Below, one piece after another: positions 21,133 through 30,209 of a DNA stretch of 64,000 nt. Made by a program: the position numbers and the translations under genes. The stretch's first letter is position 1, and every line of letters begins with the position of its first letter. The DNA comes from Streptomyces niveus (GTDB taxonomy: Bacteria; Actinomycetota; Actinomycetes; Streptomycetales; Streptomycetaceae), in contig NZ_CP018047.1 of NCBI RefSeq assembly GCF_002009175.1, positions 3,534,001-3,598,000 on the forward strand, given 5' to 3'. The notes beneath the pieces were generated by a model. That model ran no database searches, had not been told where the DNA came from, and worked only from the letters and a program-made list of their open reading frames with translations.

Positions 21133-22278
21133 GTGCGCATACGCACCGGCGCGACGAGAGCGGTGATGACCGGCGCCGGCGTCTGTACGGCACTGGCCCT
21201 GCTGCTGACCGGTTGCAGCGGCTCCGGAGACGGCGACGGCGAGCCGGGAAGCGGTGCCAAGGCGAAGAACGGCGACACCACGCCCCTCGCCGGCGGCGCC
21301 TCCGTACCGAAGCGCCCCGTCCCGCGCGGCGAGGGCAGCGAGGTCCCCGCCGACTTCAACGGCGACGGCCACCGCGACCTCGTACTGAACGACCTGGTCA
21401 AGGCCCCCGACGCGATCCAGGGCGACGACGCCGGCATCGGCATCGTGTACGGCTCCGACTCACCGCGCGGTGTCGACCCCGCCGTACGCCAGACACTGAG
21501 CCCCACCGCCAACGGCGCGGCCACCGACGGCGTCCTCCCGGCCGCCTTCGACGCGGTGGTCACCTGCGACCTCGACGGCGACGGCTACGCCGACCTGATC
21601 GTGAGCACGGACCCTCCGTACGACGGCCTCGGCCGCCCGCCCGTCCCCCTCCAGCTCCTCTTCGGCGGCCCGGAGGGCATCACGGGCAAGGCGGTCGTGC
21701 TCAAGATCCCCGCCAAGGCGCGCTACGGCGACGACTGGCCCGACCACCCGGTGTGCGGCGACTTCGACGGCGACGGCGAGCCGGACCTCGCCGTTTCGGC
21801 GAGCGCGGGGCAGGTCAGCTATCTGCGCGGCCCCTTCAGCCGCGCGGGCGCCCCCAAGTCGGCGACGGCCCCCGTCCCCGGCGGCGGCCCGGTCCTCTAC
21901 GCCCCCACGGGCAAGGCGGACACGGACGGAGACGGCTACGACGACCTCGTCCACGCCACCCGCACCCACGAGCCCGGCAAGGCCGCGAAGGGCAAGCTGC
22001 TGCTCGGCGGCCCGCAGGGACCCGGTGAGGCGGGCGGCACGTACACCTTCAAGGCCCTCGCGCTCCCGCCCGCACCAACTCTGCCGGGCGCCGACGGCGA
22101 GGCCACCACGGACCTCCTGGACTCGGGTGACTTCACCGGCGACAAGCGCGCCGACGTGGTGACCCGCACCCACCAGGGCGAGGAGAAGGACCTGATCGCG
22201 CTGTACCCCTCGGGGAAGGGCGGGAAGGCGGCCCAGCACTCGGTGATCAGCTTCAGCACGTCGATCTTCCTCAAGTAG
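21133..22278 (+). CDS. FG-GAP/VCBS-repeat lipoprotein
   Basis: About 381 residues from the GTG at 21133; in-frame ATGs at 21103 and earlier are possible. Signal peptide ends in the lipobox LLLTGCSG, so the mature protein is a lipoprotein. It carries at least four calcium-binding-like FG-GAP blades, each with a DxDGDG-type loop (ADFNGDGHRDLVLND, TCDLDGDGYADLIVST, GDFDGDGEPDLAVSA, TDGDGYDDLVHA). This predicts a beta-propeller on the outer face of the membrane. Partners unknown. Confidence 0.85.
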   Translation: MRIRTGATRAVMTGAGVCTALALLLTGCSGSGDGDGEPGSGAKAKNGDTTPLAGGASVPKRPVPRGEGSEVPADFNGDGHRDLVLNDLVKAPDAIQGDDAGIGIVYGSDSPRGVDPAVRQTLSPTANGAATDGVLPAAFDAVVTCDLDGDGYADLIVSTDPPYDGLGRPPVPLQLLFGGPEGITGKAVVLKIPAKARYGDDWPDHPVCGDFDGDGEPDLAVSASAGQVSYLRGPFSRAGAPKSATAPVPGGGPVLYAPTGKADTDGDGYDDLVHATRTHEPGKAAKGKLLLGGPQGPGEAGGTYTFKALALPPAPTLPGADGEATTDLLDSGDFTGDKRADVVTRTHQGEEKDLIALYPSGKGGKAAQHSVISFSTSIFLK

Positions 22279-22416
22279 GGTGAACCGACCTCCCCCTTCC
22301 CAGGTGTAGCAAGCCCCCCAGGGTTCCCTTAGGGGATGTCACAGCTCGGCCGCAAAGGCCGGCCGGTTCCGGCTGCTCCGGCCCGGCGCCCGTCCGGAGC
22401 GGGTACGTTCGGTGAC

Positions 22417-23379
22417 GTGGCTGGATTCAGGATCGGACGCGGCCGGGACAACCGCACACGCCAACAACAACCGCAGCAGCAGCCGTACGGACGGCAGGCG
22501 GCGCCCCCTCCGCAGTACGGAGGCGGGCAGCCGGCAGCGCCGTACGGCAGACAGCCGCGCCCTCCGCAGCAGCAGTGGCCCCAGGCGGGAGCCGGACACC
22601 CCGGCCCCCAGCAGGGCGGTTACGGCTACCCCGGACCGGGTGGACACGGCGGTCAGGGGGGAGGGCACGGCGAGCCCGAGTACTTCGGCGACCCGCACAA
22701 CCAGCAGCACGGCGGTGGCGGCGCCCACGACCCCTACGCGAACAACCCTGGGCACACGCAGCAGTTCAGCGTGGACGAGAGCGGCTACGGCGACGGCGCG
22801 ACGTACCACACGGGCTCCGCGCCCGCCGCCCCGTCCGGCCCGCGACTGCACTGGAAGCAGCTGCTGAGCGGCATCGTGCTGCGCCCGAACCCGACGTTCT
22901 GGCAGATGCGCGACTACCCGGTCTGGGGTCCGGCGCTGGTCGTGACGTTCCTCTACGGACTGCTGGCGATCTTCGGATTCGACGGCGCCCGCGAGGAGGC
23001 GATCAACGCCACCCTCTCGACGGCCATCCCGTACGTCCTGACGACGGCCGTGGCCTTCGTGATCGGCGGCCTGATCCTGGGCGCGGTGACCCACACGATG
23101 GCCCGCCAGCTCGGCGGCGACGGGGCCTGGCAGCCGACGGTCGGCCTCTCCATGCTGATCATGTCGATAACGGACGCACCGCGCCTGGTCTTCGCGCTCT
23201 TCCTGGGCGGCGAGAACTCACTCGTGCAGATCCTCGGCTGGGTCACCTGGGTCGCGGCGGGAGCGCTGTTCACGATGATGGTGAGCAGGTCGCACGACCT
23301 GCCGTGGCCGAAGGCGCTGGGCGCGTCGGCGATCCAGCTGATCGCGCTGCTGTCGCTGATCAAGCTCGGCACGATCTAG
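22417..23379 (+). CDS. Yip1-domain membrane protein with Gln/Gly/Pro-rich N-terminus
   Basis: 320 residues from the GTG at 22417 (MAGFRIGRGRDNR). Residues ~10-135 are a disordered Gln/Gly/Pro/Tyr-rich region; the rest holds five membrane helices of the Yip1 family beginning with LRPNPTFWQMRDYPVWGPAL. The disordered N-terminus could drive clustering. Function unknown in bacteria. An earlier ATG at 22336 exists, but the residues it adds are Arg/Pro-rich. Confidence 0.8.
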   Translation: MAGFRIGRGRDNRTRQQQPQQQPYGRQAAPPPQYGGGQPAAPYGRQPRPPQQQWPQAGAGHPGPQQGGYGYPGPGGHGGQGGGHGEPEYFGDPHNQQHGGGGAHDPYANNPGHTQQFSVDESGYGDGATYHTGSAPAAPSGPRLHWKQLLSGIVLRPNPTFWQMRDYPVWGPALVVTFLYGLLAIFGFDGAREEAINATLSTAIPYVLTTAVAFVIGGLILGAVTHTMARQLGGDGAWQPTVGLSMLIMSITDAPRLVFALFLGGENSLVQILGWVTWVAAGALFTMMVSRSHDLPWPKALGASAIQLIALLSLIKLGTI

Positions 23380-23386
23380 CGGTCGG

Positions 23387-23411
23387 GACCCGCCGCCGAC
23401 GGCGGCGGGTC
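23387..23411. terminator. Bidirectional terminator
   Basis: Perfect 11-bp inverted repeat GACCCGCCGCC with a 3-base loop between the convergent Yip1 and phosphoribosyltransferase genes. Confidence 0.88.
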
Positions 23412-23428
23412 TCGCCCCCTCTGGGCTC

Positions 23429-23935
23429 TCAGGAGTCGAGTATCTGCCCGGAGCGCCGCACGACGGGAGCCTCGACGCTCCAGGGGAAGTTGATCCACTC
23501 GTCGGTGCGCTGCCAGACGTACTCGCACTTCACCAGCGAGTGCGTCTTCTCGTAGATGACGGCGCTGCGGACCTCGGCGACGTGATCGAGACAGAAGTCG
23601 TACACGAGCTTGAGGGTGCGCCCGGTGTCGGCGACGTCGTCGGCGATGAGGACCTTCTTGTTGGAGAAGTCCACCACGTTCGGCACCGGCGCCAGCATGA
23701 CCGGCATCTCCAGCGTCGTACCAACCCCCGTATAGAACTCCACGTTGACCAGATGGATGTTCTTGCAGTCGAGGGCGTAGGCGAGCCCGCCGGCGACGAA
23801 CACCCCGCCGCGGGCGATGCTCAGTACGACATCCGGCTCGTACCCGTCGTCCGCGACGGTCTGCGCCAGCTCCCGCACGGCGACGCCGAAGCGCTCGTAC
23901 GTCAGGTTCTCCCGTATGTCGTCCACGTCCTTCAC
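23429..23935 (-). CDS. Phosphoribosyltransferase family protein
   Basis: 168 residues from a GTG at 23935 that overlaps the dcd stop by 4 bases. Type I PRTase: [20 protein letters not shown], and the PRPP loop [20 protein letters not shown]. It resembles the xanthine/hypoxanthine-type enzymes (Gpt-like), with [13 protein letters not shown] near the C-terminus. Coupled to dcd, it likely serves nucleobase salvage. Confidence 0.9.
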   Translation of the reverse strand: MKDVDDIRENLTYERFGVAVRELAQTVADDGYEPDVVLSIARGGVFVAGGLAYALDCKNIHLVNVEFYTGVGTTLEMPVMLAPVPNVVDFSNKKVLIADDVADTGRTLKLVYDFCLDHVAEVRSAVIYEKTHSLVKCEYVWQRTDEWINFPWSVEAPVVRRSGQILDS

Positions 23936-24507
23936 ACCTGCGTCCGGTGGAAGTTGAGGAACGAACGCGAGGCGGTGGGCCCGCGCTGCCCCTGGTAACG
24001 GGACCCGTAGCGCTCGGAGCCGTACGGGAACTCCGCCGGCGAACTCAGCCGGAACAGACACAGCTGCCCGATCTTCATACCGGGCCAGAGCTTGATGGGC
24101 AGGGTCGCGAGATTCGACAGCTCCAGGGTCACGTGCCCGGAGAAGCCGGGGTCGATGAAACCGGCGGTCGAGTGAGTGACGAGCCCCAGACGGCCGAGGC
24201 TCGATTTCCCCTCCAGCCGGGAGGCGATGTCGTCGGGCAGCGAGATGACCTCGTACGACGAGGCGAGCACGAACTCACCCGGGTGCAGGATGAACGCCTC
24301 GTCCCCGTCCGGCTCCACGGTCCGCGTCAGATCGACCTGCTCGACGGCGGGGTCGATGTGCGGATAGCGGTGGTTCTCGAACACGCGGAAGAACCGGTCG
24401 AGCCGCACGTCGATGCTCGACGGCTGCACCATCGATTCGTCGTAAGGGTCGATACGCACGCGCCCGGAATCGATCTCGGCCCGGATGTCCTTGTCTGAGA
24501 GAAGCAC
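23932..24507 (-). CDS. dcd: dCTP deaminase
   Basis: 191 residues from the GTG at 24507 ([13 protein letters not shown], the family start). Trimeric dUTPase fold: [52 protein letters not shown] (catalytic Glu in TLELSN) and [10 protein letters not shown]. It converts dCTP to dUTP for dTMP synthesis. The next gene starts within its stop codon. Length and motifs match full actinobacterial Dcd. Confidence 0.97.
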   Translation of the reverse strand: MLLSDKDIRAEIDSGRVRIDPYDESMVQPSSIDVRLDRFFRVFENHRYPHIDPAVEQVDLTRTVEPDGDEAFILHPGEFVLASSYEVISLPDDIASRLEGKSSLGRLGLVTHSTAGFIDPGFSGHVTLELSNLATLPIKLWPGMKIGQLCLFRLSSPAEFPYGSERYGSRYQGQRGPTASRSFLNFHRTQV

Positions 24508-24581
24508 GCCCCGAGGATACGCAGAACGCGCGGGCCCACCCCAACTCGGGCAACCCCGCGCGCCCCTACCGACCACCCGCG

Positions 24582-24755
24582 TCAGCGCCGCCCGACCTCC
24601 ACCGGGACGGCATGCCGCAACCGCGCACAACGCGGACACCGAATGAGTCGCCCGGGCCCGAGCCGCCCGTTGTCAAGCTGCTGCATCGGAAACGACGTAG
24701 TACTGAACACATGCCCTTCGGCACAGCGGACGACGGTGCGCTCCATCAAATCCAT
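24582..24755 (-). CDS. Small zinc-ribbon protein
   Basis: 57 residues from the ATG at 24755 (AAGGGA 5 bases upstream). Cys-X3-His ([10 protein letters not shown]) and Cys-X2-Cys ([10 protein letters not shown]) pairs form a likely zinc ribbon. Such tiny proteins are common in Streptomyces; role unknown. Last chromosomal gene before the tRNA-Gly hotspot. Confidence 0.6.
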   Translation of the reverse strand: MDLMERTVVRCAEGHVFSTTSFPMQQLDNGRLGPGRLIRCPRCARLRHAVPVEVGRR

Positions 24756-24939
24756 CAGGTCCCTTCCCCAAAACGCGGACGAACCCACACATTAGGGGAT
24801 CAACAAACCACCCACCGAAGCGGCACTCCGACCCCGCACGCTACGCCCCAACTCCCGCGACCGACAGCGCCATCGAGCACGCGGAGTCGACAATGGGGTA
24901 GAGTGTCCACGGAAGCGCGGATGATCATCGGCGCTCCAG

Positions 24940-25013
24940 GCGGGTGTAGTTTAATGGTAGAACATGAGCTTCCCAAGCTCAGAGCGCGAGTTCGATTCTC
25001 GTCACCCGCTCCA
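24940..25013 (+). tRNA. tRNA-Gly (anticodon CCC)
   Basis: Full cloverleaf: acceptor GCGGGUG/CACCCGC, D-arm with TTAATGGTAGA, anticodon stem TGAGC/GCTCA around loop TTCCCAA (CCC at 34-36), T-arm GCGAG-TTCGATT-CTCGT, discriminator T and encoded CCA at 25011-25013. Its 3' part from the anticodon loop onward is duplicated at 61,739. Confidence 0.97.
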
Positions 25014-25072
25014 CGACGAAGGCCCAAGTCAGCGACTTGGGCCTCCTTTGTTGTCTAGACCATTTTCCGGCC
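24970..25072 (+). repeat. Left attachment-site repeat (attL)
   Basis: From TTCCCAAGCTC in the anticodon loop through the encoded CCA (44 bp identical) and on through the tRNA terminator to TTGTTGTCTAGACCATT, this sequence recurs at 61,739-61,843 with only a few differences. It lies beside an integrase gene, as expected of a tyrosine-recombinase att site that rebuilds the tRNA. Confidence 0.93.
25021..25043 (+). terminator. tRNA-Gly terminator
   Basis: Ten-bp stem GGCCCAAGTC/GACTTGGGCC, three-base loop, then a short T-rich stretch. The same hairpin is present in the distal att copy (61,791-61,813). Confidence 0.9.
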
Positions 25073-25283
25073 GCGTGCCATTCGCGTGCCATAGCGCCCC
25101 CTCCGACCAGGCCGAACGCAACTGTCGGGCCCTCCCGCAACACGCCCGACGCTCCGTCATCTCATTTAGCGAGACGCGTTTTAGGTGACTTGCATCACAG
25201 GCGCGCGTGGGACTGAGCTGTGCACACGCGAACCATTCGCGGGGTTCTGCCGGATGTGTTCAGCGCGCTCAGGACGAATCGCG

Positions 25284-25949
25284 TCACAGCCCCGGGTGGC
25301 CGATCCCCCGGATTTCCTCGGCCAGGTCAGGCAGGCTGGTCGCCGCGTTCAGGTCCGAGACGAGTGCGGGGGTCAGCGGTCGCAGCGCGTATATGTGACG
25401 GACCGCTTCGAGGTTCACGGGGACCTCGTAGTAGTCCTCGGCGAACCGCTGGTACGCCTCGGGGGAAGGGTCCGCGAGGAGGTGGAACAGCCGGTTCGCG
25501 CCGTCTGGGTCGTCGTGGCCGGCGGGGAAGTCGATCGTTCCGTGGCTCCATCGGGTGTCGGCCGTCTCGCGCCACAGGCAGGCGGTCACGACCGGCGTGT
25601 CGTCCTCGTCGGTGAAGGCGGGTTCCTCGACACACGTGCGGAAGGCCGACGGAACGTCGTCGATCACGCCCGGCCAGACGTCACCGTCGTTGGCGTACGG
25701 GCTCATCGGCGACTCGTGGTCGAAGCCGCGCATGTACGCGCCTGCCGCCGAAAAAACGATGGAGTACTCGTCCCCCGAGCCGTTGCGCATCGAGGCCATC
25801 TCCTCACCGTCGGCCCAGCCGGAGTTGAAGGAGTAGTACCGGTACTCCCAGTCAGGGCTGAGGATCGTGTCGAGCACCGCCAAGGAGCGGCATAGGTTCC
25901 GCAGGTCACCAATGGCAGGCAGTCGGCGCGCGACGTCGTATGAGGTCAT
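25284..25949 (-). CDS. Hypothetical protein
   Basis: 221 residues from the ATG at 25949. Soluble and acidic; notable segments are DWEYRYYSFNSGWADGEEM, EYSIVFSAAGAYMRGFDHES and YALRPLTPALVSDLN. The overall look (aromatic N-terminal half, no catalytic motif) is like SUKH-type or other immunity proteins, but I cannot assign a family. It sits between attL and int1 and has no counterpart beside int2, so it is probably cargo rather than part of the integration module. Confidence 0.6.
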   Translation of the reverse strand: MTSYDVARRLPAIGDLRNLCRSLAVLDTILSPDWEYRYYSFNSGWADGEEMASMRNGSGDEYSIVFSAAGAYMRGFDHESPMSPYANDGDVWPGVIDDVPSAFRTCVEEPAFTDEDDTPVVTACLWRETADTRWSHGTIDFPAGHDDPDGANRLFHLLADPSPEAYQRFAEDYYEVPVNLEAVRHIYALRPLTPALVSDLNAATSLPDLAEEIRGIGHPGL

Positions 25950-26044
25950 GTGCTCATCCAACCCGCTGCCTCCGACAGTCGGTGTCTCAACTGGAGCGTT
26001 CACCAGGGCCGTCGTCGCGCTGGGACGAACCCGTGCCGACAGGG

Positions 26045-27253
26045 CTACCTACGCCGCGCGCGCTGTGTGCCAGACCCAGAAGGGCGTGGCACGAAGGGAT
26101 GGATGGTCGCGCTTCTGCTGCCGCCCTGCTGGGGTGGCTGCGTCTGGCGGCGGACGTCGTGGTCGATGTCGGCGGCGAGCCGGCGCTGATGCTCCTTGGT
26201 GGAGTGCTGGTAGATGAGCTGCGCCTTCTCGGAGGACTGGCCCGCGCGGACCATGAGGTCCTTCAGCTTGGCCCCCGTGTCGGCGGCGAGGGTGTTGCCG
26301 GTGTGCCGCAGATCGTAGAAGCGGAAGCCATCGGGCAGGCCCGCCTGGTCCCGGGCTCTTCGCCACTTGCGCCCGAAGGTCGTACCGCGCAGGGCCGCGC
26401 CCTTCTCTCCGACGAACACCAGCCCGTCGCCTCCTGGCTCGGCGAACCATGCCAGGTGACGGCGGAGGTCTTCATACAGGAAGGCGGGCAGGGCGATCTC
26501 CCGTTTGCCGGCGCGGGACTTGGGGTCGCCGATGACGCGGTGTCCGGTGTTCAGCTCGGGCGCGGCACGGCGTACCCAGAGGGAGCCGGCGTCGAGGTCG
26601 ATGTCCCCTCGGCGCAGCTCGGCGAGTTCCTCAGGGCGCATCGAGGCGAACGCGCCAAAGAGGACCATCAGCCGCCAGCGCAGGCCGATGACATCGGCGA
26701 CAGCGAAGACCTGGGCCACCGTCGCGACGGGACGTTCGTCGGCCTCCTCGCGTCCCGCGCCGCGGATACGGCACGGGTTCTTGCGGAGCATGTCGTCATC
26801 GACCGCGGTCTCCATAACGGCTTTCAGCAGCCGGTACGACTTGGCGACCGTGGTCCTGCCCGTGGCCCGCAGCCGCTCCGCACGCCATGACCTGACGCGG
26901 GCCGGACTGATGGCGTTGACGTACAAAGCACCGAACGTCGGCTCCAGATGGAGTCGCAGGAGCCGGCGGTACAGCTCATCCGTCGTGGGCGCGAGGCCCC
27001 GTTCGTCGATCCAGCGGCTGGCGTACTCGGCGAACAGCACCTCGCCGTCGGCCGGGTCGATCCAGTCGCCACGCGTCTGGTCGGCCTGGATCTGAGCGAG
27101 GAAGACCTCGGCGTCGCGCTTCGTCTCGTACGTGTCGGGGGCTGGGCGCAACATGCCGTCGGTGCCGGGGTACCGGGCCTGGTACCGGCCGGACGGCAGC
27201 TTGCGTATCGCGCCGAAGCGGCGACGCGAAGCCCCACGGGCGCGGGCGCTCAC
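26045..27253 (-). CDS. int: Tyrosine recombinase (integrase) of element 1
   Basis: 402 residues from the GTG at 27253 that overlaps the xis stop by 4 bases. N-terminal arm-binding region (FGAIRKLPSGRYQARYPG), SAM-like core-binding domain, and catalytic domain with Arg206 (SMRPEELAELRRGD), the FYDLRHTGNT motif (Arg316) and Tyr348 (QLIYQHSTKEHQRRLA). The first His of the usual HxxR is Tyr. It closely resembles the second integrase at 62,112 in layout and motifs, consistent with both using the same tRNA-Gly target. The Arg-rich last ~25 residues are extra compared with int2. Confidence 0.95.
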   Translation of the reverse strand: MSARARGASRRRFGAIRKLPSGRYQARYPGTDGMLRPAPDTYETKRDAEVFLAQIQADQTRGDWIDPADGEVLFAEYASRWIDERGLAPTTDELYRRLLRLHLEPTFGALYVNAISPARVRSWRAERLRATGRTTVAKSYRLLKAVMETAVDDDMLRKNPCRIRGAGREEADERPVATVAQVFAVADVIGLRWRLMVLFGAFASMRPEELAELRRGDIDLDAGSLWVRRAAPELNTGHRVIGDPKSRAGKREIALPAFLYEDLRRHLAWFAEPGGDGLVFVGEKGAALRGTTFGRKWRRARDQAGLPDGFRFYDLRHTGNTLAADTGAKLKDLMVRAGQSSEKAQLIYQHSTKEHQRRLAADIDHDVRRQTQPPQQGGSRSATIHPFVPRPSGSGTQRARRR

Positions 27254-27471
27254 GCCGCTCTCCCGTGACGGGACCGCGTACTGCGGACGGGCTCGATGGT
27301 CCGCTCCTCCACGTAGGTGCGAAGGACGCTTTCGGCGATGCGGACGTACTTGCCCACCTTGACGTAGCGGATACGGCGCTCGTGGATCAGGCGGCGTATG
27401 AACCGCTCGCCGGTACCGAGCCGTTCGGCGGCGTCGGCCACGGTGAGGAGGCGATCGGGCTCGTTGCTCAC
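27250..27471 (-). CDS. xis: Excisionase (MerR-like HTH) of element 1
   Basis: About 73 residues from a GTG at 27471; upstream in-frame starts exist and the GGAGG overlaps the chosen GTG, so the exact start is uncertain. RLLTVADAAERLGTGERFIR, then RRLIHERRIRYVKVGKYVRI, is the winged-HTH of AlpA/MerR-like excisionases. Stop overlaps int by 4 bases, so int/xis are translationally coupled. A homologue with the same arrangement is at 63,275. Confidence 0.88.
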   Translation of the reverse strand: MSNEPDRLLTVADAAERLGTGERFIRRLIHERRIRYVKVGKYVRIAESVLRTYVEERTIEPVRSTRSRHGRAA

Positions 27472-27849
27472 CTCCTTCCCGGCATCGGTCCGGGCGGAGG
27501 ATCCGCGCGAGGGCATGGCGGAGCGGTCCAAGAACGTTCCTGTTCCGGCGCGCGGGGACTGGCATCCCTGGGCGGCGCCTTGGGTGTTGATCGCGGAAGG
27601 GCGGGGAGAGGCGGGTCAGCCCGGCTAGGGGGCGGTCGGCTCCGGCAGGGGTGCGGAGGGCGAGACGCGCGGCACACCTGCAATGACGGCGAGATCGTCG
27701 ATACCGGGGCGTCGTGGGGCGCGTTCGATACGGCACACGGCCGTGTCGGCCAGCGTGCGGCTCAAAGCGGCTGCCCGGTCGACGAGTTGCCACTTGCTGA
27801 TGCCTCGCCAGGTGCCGACGAATTCAACGGCGGGTCAGCCCGGATTCCT

Positions 27850-27970
27850 GGCGGGCCTATTGCGAGCGGTCTGATTTCCATAGCCAAATTTGTACCTCGC
27901 GTTCGCCGGTTTGGTGAACCGGCGTTCTGCGGCTATGTTGCGCCCCGTTTCACCGTCACGGGGAAGTTGA
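27850..27970. promoter_or_regulatory. Conserved inverted-repeat region shared by both elements
   Basis: Almost the same sequence occurs at 63,840-63,958 in element 2. The centre is an 8-bp inverted repeat CGCCGGTT/AACCGGCG with a 5-base loop (27,904-27,924), between TGCGAGCGGTCTG on the left and GCGGCTATGTTGCG on the right. It is probably an operator/promoter controlling xis-int or replication. Confidence 0.7.
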
Positions 27971-28260
27971 GCGGGCCACACGGGGGCGAGGTCGGGTGTC
28001 GGCGGCGGACGGCGAGGTGTGGTCTGACGTGGGGTTGTGTGTTGTAGCTCGGGCCACGGCGGCTGTGCAAGGTTCCGCGATGTGATGCTTCTGGCTTTGC
28101 CGGTTCGCGGACTTTTTCGTCAACCGGCGTTTCGGGTCTACCGTTAGAGAAAGGCCCCCGTAGCCAGTGTTCGCCGACAGCTGTCCGCTTTCTCCGGTGA
28201 ATGCTGGACTTGTGCGGCGTGGGTGTGGCTTCTTGGATTCGCCCGCCCGGAAATGAGGCC

Positions 28261-28289
28261 GGCTCCCGGCGCGCAAAGCGCCGGGAGCC
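28261..28289. promoter_or_regulatory. Perfect 12-bp hairpin upstream of rep-like gene
   Basis: GGCTCCCGGCGC, loop GCAAA, GCGCCGGGAGCC. About 190 bp before the rep-like start. Could be a terminator/attenuator or part of an origin; there is no U-tract. Confidence 0.6.
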
Positions 28290-28476
28290 GCCAAGTCCCC
28301 TGCCGATTCGCCCTTCCGCGACGAACACAACGGTGTGCCATGGGTGCCAGCCCATTGGCCACCGGGTGAGGAACCTCTATGCCCGACCTTACGGCCCAGC
28401 CCGCCGTAGGCGTCTCCCATGCCCCGAGGCCCGGCCAGCCGCCTGGTCCCACCACAGTCGGCCGCCGGGGCGGCCG

Positions 28477-29391
28477 ATGAGCAAGGACGCCCGTGAATGG
28501 GTGTGGGAGCACAGCTCCAGCCGGGGAACCGCGCGTCTGGTCCTGCTGTCGATCGCCGACCGGGTGCCGGACGAGCAGTGCGTCGCCTGGGCCTCGATCG
28601 CGTCTCTCATGCAGCGGACGAATGCGAGCCGTAACGCAGTGCGGAGCGCTCTGACCACCCTGGTGAACAGTGGCGAGCTGCAGACGCTGGACACCTTCGT
28701 CGGTCCGCAGCGCAGCACGGTCTACCGGCTGCCGCGCACCGCCGCACAGCTCACCAAGGCCGCCGCAGCCACGGAGGACGACCTCGAGGCGATTGTCGAG
28801 CCGCCGACCGCCTCCGATCCGGTGCCTGAGCTGGACGTGAAGCGGCTGCGGAGGCACGGAATCTGGCCCAGGGACGGGGCGGAATCCGACCCCCGTCGCC
28901 AGAATCCGACCGGGTCGGAATCTGGCCCCTCACGTCAGAATCCGACCCCTCGACGGGTCGGATCCCGACCCCCGGAAGGGTCAGAAACTGACCCCCAGAA
29001 CCGTAGTGAACCGAAGGTGAACCGAAGTAGGTACAGCAGCAGTGGTGCTGCTGTCCTCATCCCGGCCATCGCCTGGCAGGCCGACCCGGACACCCACACC
29101 TGGACCCGCCAACAGGGCCACCTCGACCGGCTCGGCGAAGAGGGCCTCGCCGCCGCCGACGCGAAGTGGCGTGCCCACCGTGACGAGTACCAGCCCCGCA
29201 CGGCAGGAGCGTGGGCGGCGGACTGGCGGTACTGGATCGCCCGCGAGCACAACCCCACACCCAGCCGCCCGAATCTCCACGCGATGCCCGGCCAAGGCCC
29301 GTCCCCCGCTGGAGGGTTGACCCGGACCCAGGCCCACATCGCCGCCCTGCGCGCCGCCCTCGACGAGCCGAAGGGAGTAGCACCCCGGTGA
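28477..29391 (+). CDS. HTH replication-initiator-like protein
   Basis: 304 residues from the ATG at 28477 (GGGGCGG upstream). The N-terminal winged helix (WVWEHSSSRGTARLVLLSIA, then VAWASIASLMQRTNASRNAV) matches HTH domains found in Rep/DnaD-like proteins and helix-turn-helix proteins of actinomycete integrative elements. The middle is a repetitive charged stretch (QNPTGSESGPSRQNPTPRR) and the C-terminus is a small domain with WAADWRYWIARE. First of an operon of five overlapping or closely spaced genes ending in the relaxase. The replication role is inferred from position and HTH type. Confidence 0.65.
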   Translation: MSKDAREWVWEHSSSRGTARLVLLSIADRVPDEQCVAWASIASLMQRTNASRNAVRSALTTLVNSGELQTLDTFVGPQRSTVYRLPRTAAQLTKAAAATEDDLEAIVEPPTASDPVPELDVKRLRRHGIWPRDGAESDPRRQNPTGSESGPSRQNPTPRRVGSRPPEGSETDPQNRSEPKVNRSRYSSSGAAVLIPAIAWQADPDTHTWTRQQGHLDRLGEEGLAAADAKWRAHRDEYQPRTAGAWAADWRYWIAREHNPTPSRPNLHAMPGQGPSPAGGLTRTQAHIAALRAALDEPKGVAPR

Positions 29392-30209
29392 CCCCCAACG
29401 AAGTCGGCGCTCTGCTGGCCTACCTCGGCCAGCTCGACCCGCGCCTCATCCGCACCGACACCGGCGAAGCCCGCGACCAGATAGCCCAGTGGCACCACCT
29501 GCTCGGCGACGTGCCCCTGGAAACCGGGCACGGGTGGGACACCCGCCTCGTCGCACGGGAGCACATCCTCAACTCGCCGTACCCGATCCTCCCCGCCGAC
29601 ATCGCCCGCCGGTGGAACAGCTACCGCCGGGACCGTCTCCAGCGGCACACCGACCCCACCCCGTCCGCCGATCCGGACGACCAGGCCGCCTGGACCGCCG
29701 AACTGGCCCGCACCAGGCGGGCCGTGGCCACCGGCAGCGCCGAGCCCGCACAGCACCGGGCCATCACCAGCGGGCGTGACGGGATCGACCGGGCGCTGGA
29801 GGCGCGGCTGCGGGCGGTGGGTTCGTGCATACCCCCGCACGTCCGCACGCAGCTGGCCACCTACCGGCCCACTCGCGCGGCCCGCGAGACAGCCGTCGCA
29901 CAGGGCCGGCCGGACGCCCTCGGGGTCCGCTGCGACTGGTGCCATGCCCCCGAGGGACAGCTCTGCCGCAGCAGGCGCGTCGGCCCCGACGGCGGAGCCA
30001 GAGGCAACACCCCCCGCGCCACACTCCACCCGAGCCGCGTCGATCTCGCCGCCGCGAAGCAGGCACAGCAGCCCGCGACGGCCTCCGACCGGACGAATTC
30101 GAGGTCGCCGAGCAGTCGGCCCGAGCCCAACGGACCCGGCACGGACGAGGCGATGACCCGCCAGCCCTCGGCTGACACTGCGAACTCCCCTATCGGAAAG
30201 GCCGCATGA
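29388..30209 (+). CDS. Zinc-finger-domain protein of the mobile element
   Basis: 273 residues from the GTG at 29388 overlapping the previous stop. The N-terminus (MTPNEVGALLAYLGQLDPRL) and HILNSPYPILPADIARRWN are helical; the C-terminus has a compact zinc finger RCDWCHAPEGQLCRSRRV followed by HPSRVDLAAAKQ. Such proteins recur next to rep-like genes in Streptomyces integrative elements. Stop overlaps the next start (ATGA). Function unknown, possibly DNA handling in replication or transfer. Confidence 0.65.
   Translation: MTPNEVGALLAYLGQLDPRLIRTDTGEARDQIAQWHHLLGDVPLETGHGWDTRLVAREHILNSPYPILPADIARRWNSYRRDRLQRHTDPTPSADPDDQAAWTAELARTRRAVATGSAEPAQHRAITSGRDGIDRALEARLRAVGSCIPPHVRTQLATYRPTRAARETAVAQGRPDALGVRCDWCHAPEGQLCRSRRVGPDGGARGNTPRATLHPSRVDLAAAKQAQQPATASDRTNSRSPSSRPEPNGPGTDEAMTRQPSADTANSPIGKAA

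Larger units (their letters stand above)
27532..28476. other. Gene-free regulatory/origin-like region between xis and the rep-like gene
   Basis: 945 bp without a convincing gene (frames here have poor codon bias). It holds the 120-bp block shared with element 2 (27,850-27,970), an AT-richer part around 28,070-28,140, and a perfect 12-bp hairpin at 28,261. Divergent transcription of xis/int and the rep-like operon must start here, and an origin of replication would be expected here as well. Confidence 0.6.
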
